NCBI GenBank assembly: GCA_014084085.1
Contig: NPFB01000005.1
Location: 735,391-761,799 of the forward strand
Source of the DNA: Hondaea fermentalgiana
Taxonomy: Eukaryota > Sar > Bigyra > Thraustochytrida > Thraustochytriidae
Length of the DNA: 26,409 bases
Direction of reading: 5' to 3'
Positions 25,523 through 26,409 of the stretch are shown piece after piece. The notes below the pieces were generated by a model. It had not been told where the DNA came from and did not search any database. It saw only the letters and a program-made list of their open reading frames with translations. The translations under genes were made by a program, and so were the position numbers. Positions within the stretch are counted from its first letter, which is position 1; every line of letters starts with the position of its first letter.

Positions 25523-26409
25523 TTAATGATCGTCAGGCTCGATGGTGGGAATGCGGATGGAAATCTTTCGGATGTGGTATTCTGCGAGGTCATTGGCGCC
25601 ATCGATGAGCACAGGTACACGAAATGCTCGATCTTCCCATTCTTGAGATGTGCAACCCACCTTGTCGGCGATAATACCGTATCCCTCGTTCTCCACAAAG
25701 CACTCGGTGCCCTTCTGGAATTGTGCAATGTAAATCTCGTCAACGGGGGTCGCGCGATCCTCGGCGGGCTCATCAAACATGGGTTTCAGCGTAATCGTGT
25801 TTGTATATCCTGTACCTTTAGTGATTTTCCATTGTGGACTCAGCGTGCAGAACTTGACGCGCAAGTACTGGTTACCTGCTCGTTCGCTGTCTTCTCCGAA
25901 CCACACAGCGATATAGTCATTGGTCTCTACATTGAATTCGAGGATATTGTTGAAATGATTCACGAGACCTGACTTGTGATCGTTGCCGTGTAAAATTTCC
26001 TCCACCTGGTCAAAGGCGTCTTTGACCTCGTCCTCGGACTCGAATTCAGTCTTCCGGTGAAGAATATCCTCCAGGGGTTTGCGGCTTTTATCGTGAAGCA
26101 GCGCAACGTTCATTGCGGTGCCAACCGTGAGGAAGTGCGCCGCGGCGGCGGCGGCGCTGCTGGACAGGGCGGCTTGCTTCGCGATATCCTGTTTGTTCCA
26201 CTGAATCAGCTCAAGCACGTCCTTTCTTTCGAATTGATCGGCCATTATGAGGCCCCCATCGACCATACGCCTGTACTCGAAGAGGCGTTCGGCCTCAAAC
26301 GAGCGGCCCAACTGGCTGATCTTCACATTACTCGACGCATCCGCCTTAAGGCTTGAAAAAGTCAGTTTTTGGAGCCTTTCGAGCGCGGCCTTCTCTGCTT
26401 GGAGGAGCC
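25523..26409 (-). CDS. ORF A: partial, coiled-coil plus beta-rich protein, unrecognised
   Basis: The frame is open from the right window edge to the TAA at 25523, about 294 visible residues, so the N terminus lies outside. An internal GTG at 26326 is not a start in a eukaryote and there is no stop between it and the edge. The visible N part is helical and coiled-coil-like (LLQAEKAALERLQKLTFSSL). It continues with an Ala-rich stretch (SSSAAAAAAHF). The C-terminal 150 residues look beta-rich (YIAVWFGEDSERAGNQYLRV, YGIIADKVGCTSQEWEDRAF), and the protein ends in IRIPTIEPDDH. No signal peptide, metal site or enzyme motif is visible. It lies on the same strand as B and C, and all three have similar, less GC-biased codon use. 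Confidence 0.7.
   Translation of the reverse strand, partial: LLQAEKAALERLQKLTFSSLKADASSNVKISQLGRSFEAERLFEYRRMVDGGLIMADQFERKDVLELIQWNKQDIAKQAALSSSAAAAAAHFLTVGTAMNVALLHDKSRKPLEDILHRKTEFESEDEVKDAFDQVEEILHGNDHKSGLVNHFNNILEFNVETNDYIAVWFGEDSERAGNQYLRVKFCTLSPQWKITKGTGYTNTITLKPMFDEPAEDRATPVDEIYIAQFQKGTECFVENEGYGIIADKVGCTSQEWEDRAFRVPVLIDGANDLAEYHIRKISIRIPTIEPDDH

Noticed and set aside
23126..26409. A definite virus assignment for ORFs A-C
   Set aside because: The order of a helical protein followed by an acidic disordered protein recalls some virus gene orders, but no polymerase, capsid or packaging gene is visible and I recognise no family. It is kept as a hypothesis only.

Overview
The window looks like nuclear DNA of a unicellular eukaryote, most likely a thraustochytrid-type stramenopile (Labyrinthulomycetes). 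That placement is inference. It rests on long intronless genes with GC-rich third positions, a phosphagen kinase, a VWA8-type mitochondrial AAA protein, a probable FAM227-type ciliary protein, and secreted proteins with SPTQSPTQ-type linkers. There is no bacterial-style operon and no rRNA or tRNA that I could recognise.

Left part (1-7061). A pentanucleotide array (AAGGC)10 opens the window. It is followed by about 1.4 kb of GC-rich DNA with a TATA-like box and gene-like peptide segments scattered over three forward frames, probably a decayed or intron-split gene. Next come about 1.6 kb of AT-richer DNA without a gene and a small frame-broken ORF on the minus strand (3068-3472). A complete phosphagen (arginine-type) kinase with an N-terminal acylation signal follows (3799-4998, minus). 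A 2 kb GC-rich intergenic region separates it from a divergently transcribed, probable FAM227-family gene (7062-9218, plus).

Middle part (9218-15683). Two minus-strand genes lie in tandem: a CRAL-TRIO/SEC14 protein with two N-terminal membrane helices, and a VWA8 homologue that has all three AAA modules but ends before the C-terminal vWA half. A 13-bp motif is shared by the upstream regions of both genes at similar distances (about 255-275 bp) from the start codon.

Duplicated part (15684-20730). A unit of about 2-2.5 kb is present twice in direct orientation. Each copy carries a minus-strand gene for a small type I membrane protein: signal peptide, Cys-rich ectodomain, SPTQ linker, one membrane span and a repetitive cytosolic tail. 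The second copy has further internal duplications of its promoter block and of its 3' flank.

Right part (20730-26409). This part looks like an accessory region. It holds three 24-bp degenerate repeats that read V-(R/P)-Y-Y-x-H-I on the minus strand, and a frameshifted, truncated SNF2-type helicase with a damaged Walker A. A palindrome lies between that pseudogene and a divergent Lys/Ala-rich nuclear-type protein. Finally there are three minus-strand ORFs (A, partial at the window edge; B; C) of lower GC content that I cannot assign. C is an acidic, proline-rich protein with a WH2 actin-binding motif, and it continues B in the +1 frame across a TGA stop. This B-C arrangement and the duplicated surface-protein unit are the most interesting parts of the window. 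A viral or mobile origin of A-B-C is possible but not shown: no polymerase, capsid, integrase or terminase is visible.
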